The position numbers and the translations under genes are program-made. Positions 27,445 through 34,883 of a stretch of 64,000 bases of DNA are shown piece after piece. Under the pieces are notes generated by a model, which was not told where the DNA came from, did no database searches, and worked only from the letters and a program-made list of their open reading frames with translations. This DNA is from Thalassovita sp. GTDB lineage: Bacteria > Pseudomonadota > Alphaproteobacteria > Rhodobacterales > Rhodobacteraceae. The DNA is taken from the NCBI RefSeq assembly GCF_963691685.1, contig NZ_OY829290.1:310001-374000 (forward strand), given 5' to 3'. How positions within the stretch are numbered: the stretch's first letter is position 1; each line of letters starts with the position of its first letter.

Positions 27445-29409
27445 ATGCCTATCCAATTGTCACGCCGTGGTTTTCTGGGCGGGTCTGCCGGTGCCGGGCT
27501 GATCGCGCTGCATCCGTTTTCGGCCCATGCGGCGACGAATCAGGCGCATCTGCGCATCATGGAGACAACGGACCTGCACGTTCACGTCTTCCCCTATGAT
27601 TACTATGCCGACAAGCCGCGCGACACGGTGGGCCTCAGCCGCGCTGCCTCGATTGTGGGCGACATCCGCGCTGAGGCAACCAACTCGATGCTGGTGGACA
27701 ATGGCGACTTCCTGCAGGGCAACCCGATGGGCGATTACATCGCCTATGAGCGCGGCATGAAAGAAGGCGACAGCCATCCGGTGATCACCGCGATGAACAC
27801 GCTTGGTTATGACGCGGCTACGGTGGGCAACCACGAATTCAACTATGGCCTCGACTTCCTGATGAAATCCGCCGCTGGCGCCAAGTTCCCGATCGTGCTG
27901 GCAAACGTTGCCAAAAACGCGGCCGGCAACATCCGCGACGATGAAACCCTTTTCAAACCCTACGCGCTGTTGGATCGCGAAATCACCGACGGCGCCGGCA
28001 ACAAACATATGATCAAGGTCGGCATCATCGGTTTCACACCGCCGCAGATCATGAACTGGGACCGTCGTCATCTGGAAGGCAACGTGGTCGCCCGCGATAT
28101 CGTCGCCAGTGCTGAAGCCTATGTGCCGGAAATGAAAGAGGCCGGTGCCGATATCATCATCGCTCTGTCACACTCGGGGATCGGGTCTGCCGATGCCACT
28201 GACGGGATGGAAAACGCCTCGGTGCCGCTGGCAGGGATCGACGGTGTGGATGCGGTGATGACCGGCCACAGCCACCTTGTCTTCCCCTCACCCACCTACA
28301 AGGACTACGCCGCGGTGGACGTCGAAAAAGGCACCATCCACGGCAAGCCCGCCGCAATGGGCGGATTCTGGGGTAGCCATCTGGGTGTGATTGACCTGAT
28401 GCTGGAACAAGAGGGCGGCGCATGGCGCGTTGTGACCTCGGCCTCCGAGGCGCGCCCGATCTCGAAACGCAATGAGGACCGGTCGATCACCGCTCTGGTC
28501 GGCGACGATGAAAACGTGCTGAATTCGGTGCGCAAAGACCACGAAGAGACCCTGGCCTATGTGCGCCGCGCAGTAGGCAAAACCGATGCGCCGCTGCACA
28601 GCTACTTTGCTCTCGTGGCGGATGACCCTTCGGTGCAGATCGTCTCGATCGCGCAGAAATGGTATGTTGAGGAAATGCTGAAAGGCTCGGAATACGCGGG
28701 TCTGCCGATCCTGTCAGCCGCCGCGCCGTTCAAGGCCGGGGGCCGTGGCGGGCCGGAGTATTACACCGACGTGGCCGCAGGGGATGTGGCGATCAAAAAC
28801 GTTGCTGACCTTTACCTCTACCCCAACACCGCCCGTGCGGTTCTCGTCACCGGCCAGCAGGTCAAAGACTGGCTGGAACGCTCCGCCGGTATCTTCAACC
28901 AGATCACGCCCGGTGGCGGCGATCAGGTGCTGCTGAACCCGTCCTTCCCCAGCTACAACTTCGATGTGATCGACGGGGTGGAATATCAGATCGACCTCAG
29001 CCAGCCGTCCAAGTTTGATCCCAAGGGCAACCTGCTGGATGCCTCCGCCAACCGGATTGTGAACCTGACCTATCAGGGCCAGCCGTTGGATATGGATCAG
29101 AAGTTCGTCATCGCCACCAACAACTACCGTGCCAGCGGCGGCGGCAGCTTCCCGGGCGCCAAGGGCGACACGATCATTCTGGAAGCGCCGGACACCAACC
29201 GTGACGTCATCGTGCGCTACATCGTTGAACAGGGCACCATCAGCCCCTCCGCTGATGCCAACTGGCGCTTTGCCCCGATGCCCGGCACCTCGGTGCTGTT
29301 TGACACCGGCCCCAAGGCGGCAGGCTACGCTGACAGCGTTTCAGGGATGGAGATCACCCCGGCAGGCGAAGGCCCCGACGGCTTCGCCCGCTTCAAAATC
29401 GCGCTGTAA
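27445..29409 (+). CDS. cpdB: 2',3'-cyclic-nucleotide 2'-phosphodiesterase/3'-nucleotidase
   Basis: 654 residues. A twin-arginine signal (SRRGFLGG, residues 6-13) directs folded export to the periplasm. The N-terminal metallophosphoesterase domain has TTDLHVH (41-47), DNGDF, GNHEFNYG and GHSHL metal-binding motifs. The C-terminal 5'-nucleotidase domain binds substrate (TNNYRASGGGSFPGA). The enzyme scavenges phosphate and nucleosides from extracellular nucleotides. An open frame extends upstream, but AGGGGGAT sits 8 bases before the ATG at 27445. Followed by its own terminator. Confidence 0.93.
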   Translation: MPIQLSRRGFLGGSAGAGLIALHPFSAHAATNQAHLRIMETTDLHVHVFPYDYYADKPRDTVGLSRAASIVGDIRAEATNSMLVDNGDFLQGNPMGDYIAYERGMKEGDSHPVITAMNTLGYDAATVGNHEFNYGLDFLMKSAAGAKFPIVLANVAKNAAGNIRDDETLFKPYALLDREITDGAGNKHMIKVGIIGFTPPQIMNWDRRHLEGNVVARDIVASAEAYVPEMKEAGADIIIALSHSGIGSADATDGMENASVPLAGIDGVDAVMTGHSHLVFPSPTYKDYAAVDVEKGTIHGKPAAMGGFWGSHLGVIDLMLEQEGGAWRVVTSASEARPISKRNEDRSITALVGDDENVLNSVRKDHEETLAYVRRAVGKTDAPLHSYFALVADDPSVQIVSIAQKWYVEEMLKGSEYAGLPILSAAAPFKAGGRGGPEYYTDVAAGDVAIKNVADLYLYPNTARAVLVTGQQVKDWLERSAGIFNQITPGGGDQVLLNPSFPSYNFDVIDGVEYQIDLSQPSKFDPKGNLLDASANRIVNLTYQGQPLDMDQKFVIATNNYRASGGGSFPGAKGDTIILEAPDTNRDVIVRYIVEQGTISPSADANWRFAPMPGTSVLFDTGPKAAGYADSVSGMEITPAGEGPDGFARFKIAL

Positions 29410-29428
29410 GGCGGGATCGAATTTTCAG

Positions 29429-29458
29429 AAAAGGGCTGCCATTCCGGCGGCCCTTTTT
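29429..29458 (+). terminator. Terminator of cpdB
   Basis: AAAAGGGC...GCCCTTTTT with an inner GCC-ATTCC-GGC stem and a T-run. It lies 20 bases after the stop. Confidence 0.85.
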
Positions 29459-29514
29459 GCATTTGGCAACATTTTCTCCAAACAGCTTTGGTCAAAGAGG
29501 GAAACCGCAGCGAC

Positions 29515-29603
29515 CGAACCGAGGGGCGAAGCGTAGCGCCCGCACCGTGGGGGCGGTTCGGGCGCTGGCCCGGCTATGCCGGGCAATTTTGCTTCGCGAG
29601 AGA
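29515..29603. repeat. REP-like compound hairpin repeat, copy 2
   Basis: It shares GGGGCGAAGCG, AGCGCCCG/CGGGCGCT and the 19-base core GGGGGCGGTTCGGGCGCTG (29549-29567) with copy 1. The adjacent hairpin here is GCCCGGC-TAT-GCCGGGC, different in sequence from copy 1 but equally perfect, and the tail again ends in TTCGCGA. The 273-base gap 29459-29731 holds no gene. Confidence 0.6.
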
Positions 29604-29731
29604 GCAAATCCTTCGGCGTTTGTGCGACAAGGGTTGATTTCAAAGGGCGGATAGATGGTGCAGGTACAAAGGCAAAATCATGCCCGTGGCATCGATTATG
29701 CGCGCCTTTTATCCTCTGCTTGCCCTTGCCA

Positions 29732-30517
29732 CTACCGCCCATAGGCGGCCAGCAGGCAGGCCTCTGTGGCCTCATCCACCGGGATCATCAGCTCCACCTC
29801 CAGCCCCTCGATCGCCGCCTCATGGGTGGAGGCCAGCTGCCCAACAAGGCTCGACATCTGCAGCTGCACCCCTTCCGGCCCTGACAGCACCGCCGGAATA
29901 TAGGGCGGCACCTCGGCCCCGCCGGTCAGCCGTTCGGCGACGCCGGCAAAACGCCCGGCAGCACGGGCCTGCTCAAACAGTTTTGCCACCGAGATGGAGC
30001 GCGCCGCTGCCGCCTGCATGCGGAAGTAAAACACCATGGCGATCTCCTCCCAGTTCTGCACCCGGGTGAAAAAGGCATCCGACAGGAACACCTCATACAT
30101 TGACAGTGCGTGATTCCCGCCCGCGGCGCCACCGCCGAAACCTTCCAGCATCGCCCAGCCGGGCGCATTGGCGCGCAGGATCGTCCAGTTGTGATCCATC
30201 ACGTAGCCGGGAAATGGCCAGTGTCTGAGGGCGCGGGTTTCCAGCATGTCCAGAACCGCCTTAACCTGATCGGCATCGAAATCCGCCCGCCGGTAGGGGT
30301 TGCGCCAGGCCACCGCATCAAACAGCGCCGCCCGCTGGGTCAGCGACAGCTCCAGCCCGGTGGCCAACCTGCCCACAAAGTCCCCGCTGGGCTGTGACCG
30401 CCCGGTCTCAAGGAAGGAGACATGACGCTGGGTGGTGCCAATCTCCGCCGCCAGATCCAGCTGCGACAGGCCCAATTCGGCCCGCATGTTTTTAAGCGCT
30501 GTGCCAAAAGTGTTCAT
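29732..30517 (-). CDS. XRE-family regulator with MmyB-like ligand-binding domain
   Basis: 261 residues. The N-terminal helix-turn-helix (about 8-60; RAELGLSQLDLAAEIGTTQRHVSFLETGRSQPS, broken) is followed by an MmyB-like domain (about 95-255; ALRHWPFPGYVMDHNWTILRAN region) found in many actinobacterial and roseobacter repressors. GCAGGAGGAACAG precedes the ATG at 30517. It is divergent from the MAPEG gene; a perfect palindrome between them is a likely binding site. The ligand is unknown. Confidence 0.85.
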   Translation of the reverse strand: MNTFGTALKNMRAELGLSQLDLAAEIGTTQRHVSFLETGRSQPSGDFVGRLATGLELSLTQRAALFDAVAWRNPYRRADFDADQVKAVLDMLETRALRHWPFPGYVMDHNWTILRANAPGWAMLEGFGGGAAGGNHALSMYEVFLSDAFFTRVQNWEEIAMVFYFRMQAAAARSISVAKLFEQARAAGRFAGVAERLTGGAEVPPYIPAVLSGPEGVQLQMSSLVGQLASTHEAAIEGLEVELMIPVDEATEACLLAAYGR

Positions 30518-30539
30518 CTGTTCCTCCTGCCGCAGTGTT

Positions 30540-30556
30540 ATTCCCTGCAAGGGAAT
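30540..30556. promoter_or_regulatory. Palindromic operator between regulator and MAPEG gene
   Basis: ATTCCCTGCAAGGGAAT is a perfect 7-bp inverted repeat with a 3-base centre. A partial half-site (CCAATTCCTTGG) follows. Its position, 23 bases from the regulator start and 60 from the MAPEG start, suits repression of both genes by the XRE protein. Confidence 0.6.
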
Positions 30557-30615
30557 TGAGCCAATTCCTTGGCTGCCATAGCCCTGTGTCAAAGGCAAAT
30601 CACGAGGAGATGACC

Positions 30616-30996
30616 ATGCTCACCTGGCTGCTACTTGGCACCGTTTTGTACCTGCTGACGGCGTATCTGCCGTCGCTCTTTCTGATCTCAGGCATTGGGA
30701 TCGGCGGCTATCTTGGCACCCGCGATGAGGATCCCGAGGTCAACGCCCTGCACGGCCGCGCCAACCGCGCCAGCCGCAATTTTGAGGAAAACTATGCCCC
30801 GTTCATGGCGCTGGGGATCCTGGCCTTTGTGGTGCCGGGTGCGGATATGGCGCTGGCCAGCACGGGCGCGATGATCTTTGTTCTGGCCCGCCTGTTTTAC
30901 CTGCCACTGTACCTGCGCGGGGTGTTTTTCTGGCGCTCGGCAATGTTCACGGTCGGCTGGGTCGGCATGCTGATCATGGGCGTTGCCCTGATCTGA
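30616..30996 (+). CDS. MAPEG-family membrane protein
   Basis: 126 residues with four predicted transmembrane helices. It resembles the MAPEG superfamily (membrane-associated proteins in eicosanoid and glutathione metabolism): early ...GTRDEDPEVNALHGRANRASRNFEENYAPF carries the characteristic R-A-x-R-x-x-x-N-x-x-E-x-x-P pattern. Members may be glutathione transferases or structural proteins. GAGGA at 30604-30608 fits the ATG at 30616 better than the ATG at 30610. Likely controlled by the divergent XRE protein. Confidence 0.85.
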   Translation: MLTWLLLGTVLYLLTAYLPSLFLISGIGIGGYLGTRDEDPEVNALHGRANRASRNFEENYAPFMALGILAFVVPGADMALASTGAMIFVLARLFYLPLYLRGVFFWRSAMFTVGWVGMLIMGVALI

Positions 30997-31111
30997 ACCC
31001 TGCTTTGACCCGTTCTCTGAACCGTCAGGCGGGCGCCCCACGCCCGCCCCATTTCCGCCACGTCAGCCTGCCAACCTACCCTCAATTTTATTGAGCAGTA
31101 GGAATTAAGTC

Positions 31112-32326
31112 ATGAACGCGATTATCGCCCTTCTTCGCATGGCCTGGTGGGGCTTTCTGATTTTGGCAGCCCTTGTCGTCGGGGCTACGGAGTTCTTCTA
31201 CAAAGAGGAACAGGACCTGCAGCAGCGTTATACCGCCGCGTTGGCCCAGCCGGCGCCGCCGCTGGTGGATCTGAACAGTTTTGACCGCGACGCCGACCGC
31301 AGTGATGTTGGCGAAGTGAATGTCAGCGGTTGGGTCAACTTCGAACAGTCTTATGAGCTGGTGAAAAAGACCAATGGTGTCACCAAATCCCGCCGCTTCA
31401 TGTACCTGATGTATGGCCCGCAGGACGGTGCTGACACCAAAACGGTCCGCGCCGCCATCATCATGACCCCGGCGGAGGAAGAGGCCTACGCCGATCTTCT
31501 GTGGCAGCTTTCGGCGTTCAACCTGTCTGAGCTGGCAGTGGGTGACGTGATGCCGGAACACAGCGCGCTGCGCAGCCTACCGCTGGGCCTCAGCATCAAC
31601 GGCAAGGCGTCGCGCACGGATGGGTTTTCCAAACTGGCCTATGGATCGATGGAAGAACTGGGCGTAAAGGCCGGGCCAGAATTTATCTTCCTCAATCCGT
31701 TCTGGCAGGGACGGGAGGCCGGGCTGACCCGCGCCAACACCCCGGAAGATGTGCGGCTGATCGGCTGGCAGATCGCGGCAGCCATTGCGGTCTTTGGCTT
31801 GATCAAGCTGGTGCTGCGTCGTCGCAAGCTGGCGAAAACCACCCCGGTGGAAGGCGCCGCAGCGGATCCTTTTGCAAACTCCCCCATTGCCACCCCGGAT
31901 GCAAAACTGGGCCGCCGTACTGCGCGCCGTCGCCAACAGCCACAGCAGTCTGAGGTGCGCCCCGAACTGCGCCCTGAAATGCAGGCGCCGCAGCAGGCAG
32001 AGGTCACTCAGCCGCATATCACCCCGCCGCGCAGCCGCTCAGAGGCCTATCAGGGCTTTCAATATGCCAGTGCGCAGCCCAAACCGGGCGCAGCCCTGGC
32101 CCCGAAGAAGCTGATCTATCTGGTCATTGCCGTGCTGTTTGGCTTGGGGATCCTGTCGGAATTTGTGCCCGGTGCCATGTTCGTGGCCGTCATGATGTCA
32201 CCAGTGATTCTGATGTGGATCGGCATCTTCACACTGCAGCGGATGCTGGGGCAGGGCCTTGCGCGGTTGTTTAGCCGCAAGCCACAGGCCGTGGATCCTT
32301 TTGACCGGCTGCGTCCAGCAAAATAG
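31112..32326 (+). CDS. Membrane protein of unknown function
   Basis: 404 residues. An N-terminal hydrophobic segment (about 8-25) is followed by an extracytoplasmic domain (30-215) with NVSGWVNFEQSYELVKKTNG and LMYGPQDGAD, then a helix near 217-233, a basic RRRK stretch, a proline/glutamine-rich linker (about 250-320), and two helices near 332-375. No family recognised; resembles conserved hypothetical proteins of Rhodobacteraceae. It is the last gene before tRNA-Trp and the island. Confidence 0.65.
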   Translation: MNAIIALLRMAWWGFLILAALVVGATEFFYKEEQDLQQRYTAALAQPAPPLVDLNSFDRDADRSDVGEVNVSGWVNFEQSYELVKKTNGVTKSRRFMYLMYGPQDGADTKTVRAAIIMTPAEEEAYADLLWQLSAFNLSELAVGDVMPEHSALRSLPLGLSINGKASRTDGFSKLAYGSMEELGVKAGPEFIFLNPFWQGREAGLTRANTPEDVRLIGWQIAAAIAVFGLIKLVLRRRKLAKTTPVEGAAADPFANSPIATPDAKLGRRTARRRQQPQQSEVRPELRPEMQAPQQAEVTQPHITPPRSRSEAYQGFQYASAQPKPGAALAPKKLIYLVIAVLFGLGILSEFVPGAMFVAVMMSPVILMWIGIFTLQRMLGQGLARLFSRKPQAVDPFDRLRPAK

Positions 32327-32374
32327 CGGCTGCATTCGCCCCAATAGGCGGCAAAACCGCCCCGATAAGAACCG

Positions 32375-32407
32375 AACCCGCGGGGCACTACTTACCCCGC
32401 GGGTTTT
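32375..32407 (+). terminator. Terminator before tRNA-Trp
   Basis: AACCCGCGGGG and CCCCGCGGGTT form a perfect 11-bp stem with a 9-base loop and a T-run. It isolates the tRNA gene from upstream transcription. Confidence 0.85.
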
Positions 32408-32473
32408 CCTTTCGATCTGGTGAAAAATCCCCTTGATCTCCGGCCCGCGCTGGCATACTCAATCGCTCACCGT

Positions 32474-32549
32474 AGGGGTATAGCTCAGTTGGTAGAGCGA
32501 CGGTCTCCAAAACCGTAGGTCCCGGGTTCGAGCCCTGGTGCCCCTGCCA
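32474..32549 (+). tRNA. tRNA-Trp (CCA anticodon)
   Basis: 76 bases including encoded CCA. The acceptor stem AGGGGTA/TGCCCCT, D arm (TAGCTCAGTTGGTAGAGC), anticodon stem ACGGT/ACCGT with loop CTCCAAA, and T arm with GGGTTCGAGCCC all fold normally. The anticodon CCA is at 32507-32509. Its 3' end is the attachment site of the genomic island and is kept intact by the left end of the insertion. Confidence 0.97.
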
Positions 32550-32553
32550 TTTT
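32533..32553. other. Left attachment site (attL)
   Basis: 21 bases beginning CCCTGGTGCCCCTGCCA, covering the 3' acceptor strand of tRNA-Trp and the following TTTT. Identical to 44280-44300. Confidence 0.9.
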
Positions 32554-32602
32554 AAATTTTTCCATCAAAATCAAGTGCTTGCCGCGATGTTCTGCCGTTT
32601 GG

Positions 32603-32640
32603 CGTTACATGTGGGCGTTACACTTTACTGTATATGTTAC
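32603..32640. repeat. Left integrase arm-type repeats
   Basis: CGTTACAT at 32603, CGTTACAC at 32616 and a third TGTTAC at 32635. The first two are 13 bases apart. The same motif set occurs next to attR, as expected for arm-binding sites of a tyrosine integrase. Confidence 0.55.
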
Positions 32641-32849
32641 TTCAATACTGAGCGCCGTTTTGAGGTTCGGAGACTCGCTTCGCCACCATTTGTTCATCGC
32701 GAGTTAGTTTGTCTGTTTCTGACAGACCAAATCAAAGCCGTGAAAACCAGTTTTGCGCAACTTTGGGTGAGGAAGAAACGCCGACGCGCGAGTCTGCAAA
32801 AAACATGCGGTGAGTTTCTGTGCGTAGACATCTGCTTCCCCAAGCATTT

Positions 32850-33165
32850 GTTTGCCCCCGTACCCCTTCGGTCTGAAACTCCAAGCGGATGTTGGACGGG
32901 CGAAAGGTTCTGATGATATGCTTGAGATAAATTGATCGGGGGGCGTCCCAGCAACGCCTAGAAACAAGCCGAAGGCGCAGTTTTCTGGGCGGAAGCTCCC
33001 GATCAATGACGCCCATCAAGCTGTTTGTCGAAGGCCTGTCTAGAGCATCTTGATTTGTAGTTCGTTGCAGCTTTGTGGTCAAAAACGACGCAGCGATAGG
33101 TCTAGAGATTTTCGGCGCGGTCCTGTAGAGAAAACCTTCATCTCCGACATCATCATCCGGTGGAG
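32850..33165. repeat. Island non-coding repeat, copy A
   Basis: Roughly 310 bases similar (I estimate over 80 percent by eye) to copy B at 34109-34415. Shared blocks include CTGAAACTCCA, AACGCCTAGAAACAAG, CAGTTTTCTGGGCGGAAGCT, CCGATCAATGACGCC, GACGCAGCGATAGGTCTAGA and TTTCGGCGCGG. Small gaps break any common reading frame, so the unit looks non-coding. The rest of 32554-33266 holds no gene that I recognise. Confidence 0.65.
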
Positions 33166-33266
33166 GTTTGTTCATGATAAACAGACCTTAGCGTGTCGGT
33201 AGTTGGCAACATCACCACACATTATGATGGGGTGTAGAAGAATTCTGAACGACATGGGGGTGTCGC

Positions 33267-33446
33267 ATGACTGTACCTAGTCGTAAAAAAATTGTGGTCG
33301 GCACTAACTCAGACGGAACTCACATCGTGACTGTGGATGGTGTCCGATGTTCTTTTCGGAAAGGTGTGGATGCGTTTGAATTCGCCCGCTTCGCTCAACT
33401 TGTCGCACGATTAAACGGTGATGAGATCGACATCCAAGCAGCATGA
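33267..33446 (+). CDS. Small unknown protein (59 residues) in the island
   Basis: A short gene with GGGGGTG about 5 bases before the ATG. The protein begins MTVPSRKKIVVGTNSDG and contains a regular beta-rich N-terminal half (HIVTVDGVRCSFRKG) and a helical second half (DAFEFARFAQLVARLNGDEI). No family recognised. It lies between the two copies of the non-coding repeat. Confidence 0.5.
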   Translation: MTVPSRKKIVVGTNSDGTHIVTVDGVRCSFRKGVDAFEFARFAQLVARLNGDEIDIQAA

Positions 33447-33507
33447 TGCGGTTCCAACAGAACCGAATGGGTGTGTTGGAAGTTGAAGCGATCGCGCGCT
33501 TCTATGG

Positions 33508-33756
33508 TTGCATTTGGGGGGCACTACACTATCTGTAAACGACCGCGTTTTACTTTCGGTACAGGGGCCTTCCTTCGTGATAAAACTGATGATCTTCGAA
33601 CCCAATGGGGAACGAATCGAATTGCTCATCAAACGCCCTGTTCCTACGCCGGGAGAAGTGATCGAAGTCGGGGACCGAAAGGCGCGAGTAACGCATGTTA
33701 TGGATCAGTTTGGCGTTCAAGGAATCCCGATAGTCGCCGCCAAAACCATTCGTTAA
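33508..33756 (+). CDS. Small unknown protein (up to 82 residues) in the island
   Basis: The frame begins at TTG 33508 with no convincing ribosome binding site, so a later start is possible. The sequence looks protein-like: a strand-rich SFVIKLMIFEPNGERIELLIKRPVPTPGEVIEVGD (broken motif), then RKARVTHVMDQFG. It may be a small beta-barrel-type protein; no function recognised. It follows the 59-residue gene by 61 bases. Confidence 0.4.
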   Translation: MHLGGTTLSVNDRVLLSVQGPSFVIKLMIFEPNGERIELLIKRPVPTPGEVIEVGDRKARVTHVMDQFGVQGIPIVAAKTIR

Positions 33757-34108
33757 AATATGAGAACTGGTTGTGTTGAAGGCGCGGGGTTGTTTCTGAC
33801 CTCAGGCTCTTCATTGATCCGCTATATGTTGCCTTCCTCAGAAGAGGCTCGTTGGGGGTATCGATATTAATCCAGTGAGAGAATTAAACATTCGAGTTGA
33901 AACGTCGTTGGTTAGGTATCCCCAACTGTTCGCGCATTGGGTGGTCGGTGGTGGGCAGTCGTGAAAGACTGCCCGCCAACTCCCGGTAATTTTCAAGCGC
34001 TGAGCATTCGTGCAATTCATGCGCCTTCCGCTCCCTCAGTCTGAAACCTCAGTTCGAAAATTTGTAGAGCGATCTGTGCGGCTTCCTAGCCGGATAAAGA
34101 AACTGACA
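33757..34108. other. Gene-free stretch before repeat copy B
   Basis: Only short frames without ribosome binding sites. Nothing recognised. Confidence 0.4.
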
Positions 34109-34415
34109 TGTCCCCCATACCCCTTCAGCCTGAAACTCCAGGTTGATATTGTTAGGGCGACAGGGGCTGATGTTTATGCTTGAGCTAAGTTGATCGAGGG
34201 CGTTTCGGAAACGCCTAGAAACAAGTCAAAGCGGCAGTTTTCTGGGCGGAAGCTGCCGATCAATGACGCCTATCAGACTGTTTGTCGAAGGCACTGTCTA
34301 GTGCATCTTGATTTGAAGGTCGTTGCAGCTTTGCGGTCAAAACGACGCAGCGATAGGTCTAGAGGCTTTCGGCGCGGCCCTGTAGAGAATCCCTTCGTCT
34401 CCGCCACCATCACAC
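34109..34415. repeat. Island non-coding repeat, copy B
   Basis: Second copy of the unit described at 32850. After both copies a related sequence follows (ATCACCACACATTATG after A, ATCACCACACGTTATC after B), so the homology may extend into promoter-like sequence. The remaining 34416-34883 is gene-free; a GGTGGTC/CCACCA dyad occurs near 34642-34660. Confidence 0.65.
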
Positions 34416-34883
34416 ATTGGCGATTTTCCATTTAAAAACATTACGTTATGTGCGAGTGATTTTCGCGATCACCACACGTTATCACCATACGTTTTTCCGT
34501 GTGCGGCACCTTCTGCGTGTCCTGTATACGATGCCTTTGTAGATCATTCAGGTCTTGGGCTGCATTCGGGAGTTTAGCGCGAAGCCGGATAGCCGCCTTG
34601 CGTAGGTGGTGGGCTTTGTAAAGTCACGGGGGTCAAATGTTATGGTGGTCAAGGCCACCACAATAGTCGCTTAGTCTTAGCAACAAGCCCAGTTGCAGCG
34701 CATCAAACCCAACGAAGCTCTGTGCGGTGAGCGGAGTCGATACCGCGAATTCTAGTTGACGTCGCACATGTATTCCATCGCTCATGTATTGTCTGGACTG
34801 GCTGCGAGAACAACTCAGGCTTGCGCGCAATCTATCTTTTGACCAATCTACATGAGGCCAATCAACGTGAAATAGAATTATTT

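Noticed and set aside
32732..33175. 147-residue minus-strand gene in repeat copy A
   Set aside because: The matching stretch in copy B is interrupted by indels and stops, so the frame is not conserved between copies.
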